A DNA stretch of 64,000 bases, from NCBI RefSeq assembly GCF_025567085.1, contig NZ_JAOQJN010000003.1, forward strand, positions 334,166-398,165, read 5' to 3'. The notes under the pieces are model-generated. The model had not been told where the DNA came from and ran no database searches. It worked only from the letters and a program-made list of their open reading frames with translations. Source of the DNA: Bovifimicola ammoniilytica (GTDB lineage Bacteria > Bacillota > Clostridia > Lachnospirales > Lachnospiraceae). Below, one piece after another: positions 64,000 to 64,000 of this stretch (the stretch's first letter is position 1; each line of letters begins with the position of its first letter). The position numbers were made by a program, and so were the translations under genes.

Positions 64000-64000
64000 A

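Overview
The window looks like a chromosomal segment of a low-GC, anaerobic, gut-type Lachnospiraceae (Firmicutes, Clostridia). The evidence is the AT-rich base composition, strong AGGAGG-type ribosome binding sites with frequent TTG starts, a PerR/rubrerythrin/high-molecular-weight rubredoxin operon typical of anaerobes, T-box control of prolyl-tRNA synthetase, a carbohydrate ABC transporter, and a large sortase-type surface protein. The species assignment is inference.

Layout. 1-4.6 kb: tig-clpP-clpX protein quality control genes, a lipoprotein and a DJ-1/PfpI protein. 4.7-11.2 kb: a CYTH protein, a GH13 maltogenic-type amylase, an HD-GYP and a GGDEF/EAL cyclic-di-GMP pair, and an RsuA-type pseudouridine synthase. 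11.3-15.6 kb: an LPG-synthase-like membrane protein and a csoR-copA copper efflux operon. 15.7-19.7 kb: proS with its T-box leader, two M14 paralogues (one with lost catalytic residues) and tRNA-Leu. 19.8-23.4 kb: KtrAB potassium uptake, PAP2 and hemolysin-III proteins. 23.5-30.8 kb: a five-gene operon with a large solute-binding lipoprotein, two sugar permeases, an HlyD-like adaptor and a MacB-domain/HAD-phosphatase fusion, with no ATPase gene. 31-36.9 kb: pepD, a Dabb protein, a DUF234 ATPase, a truncated ferredoxin-type protein, a sugar O-acetyltransferase and a membrane protein. 37-45 kb: a 2,434-residue surface protein preceded by a TetR regulator. 45.2-46.8 kb: perR-hrb-rbr oxidative stress operon. 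47-47.8 kb: six tRNAs. 47.9-56.7 kb: housekeeping genes, a C1 peptidase, a low-complexity Asn/Ser/Tyr protein, a phospholipase-C-like protein and superoxide dismutase. 57-59.2 kb: three adjacent zinc-ribbon membrane proteins. 59.6-64 kb: nine tRNAs, 23S rRNA, tRNA-Ala, tRNA-Ile and 5S rRNA, all on the minus strand, with 5S upstream of 23S.

The most notable signals beyond ordinary genes are these. (1) A dispersed multi-hairpin intergenic element ends exactly at the ribosome binding site of the next gene and keeps a partly conserved small reading frame; in front of copA that frame ends in a stop overlapping the copA start. (2) An internal start with a strong Shine-Dalgarno sequence inside copA could release the C-terminal metal-binding domain as a separate CopZ-like chaperone. 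(3) A ubiquitin-like segment lies inside the giant surface protein. (4) A promoter-terminator pair encloses about 105 nt of C-rich sequence without a convincing gene, which is a candidate small RNA. (5) A membrane fusion joins an extracytoplasmic MacB-type domain to a cytoplasmic HAD phosphatase. (6) A second intergenic repeat family occurs three times near the tRNA arrays.

All calls were made by reading the sequence. No database search or folding program was run.
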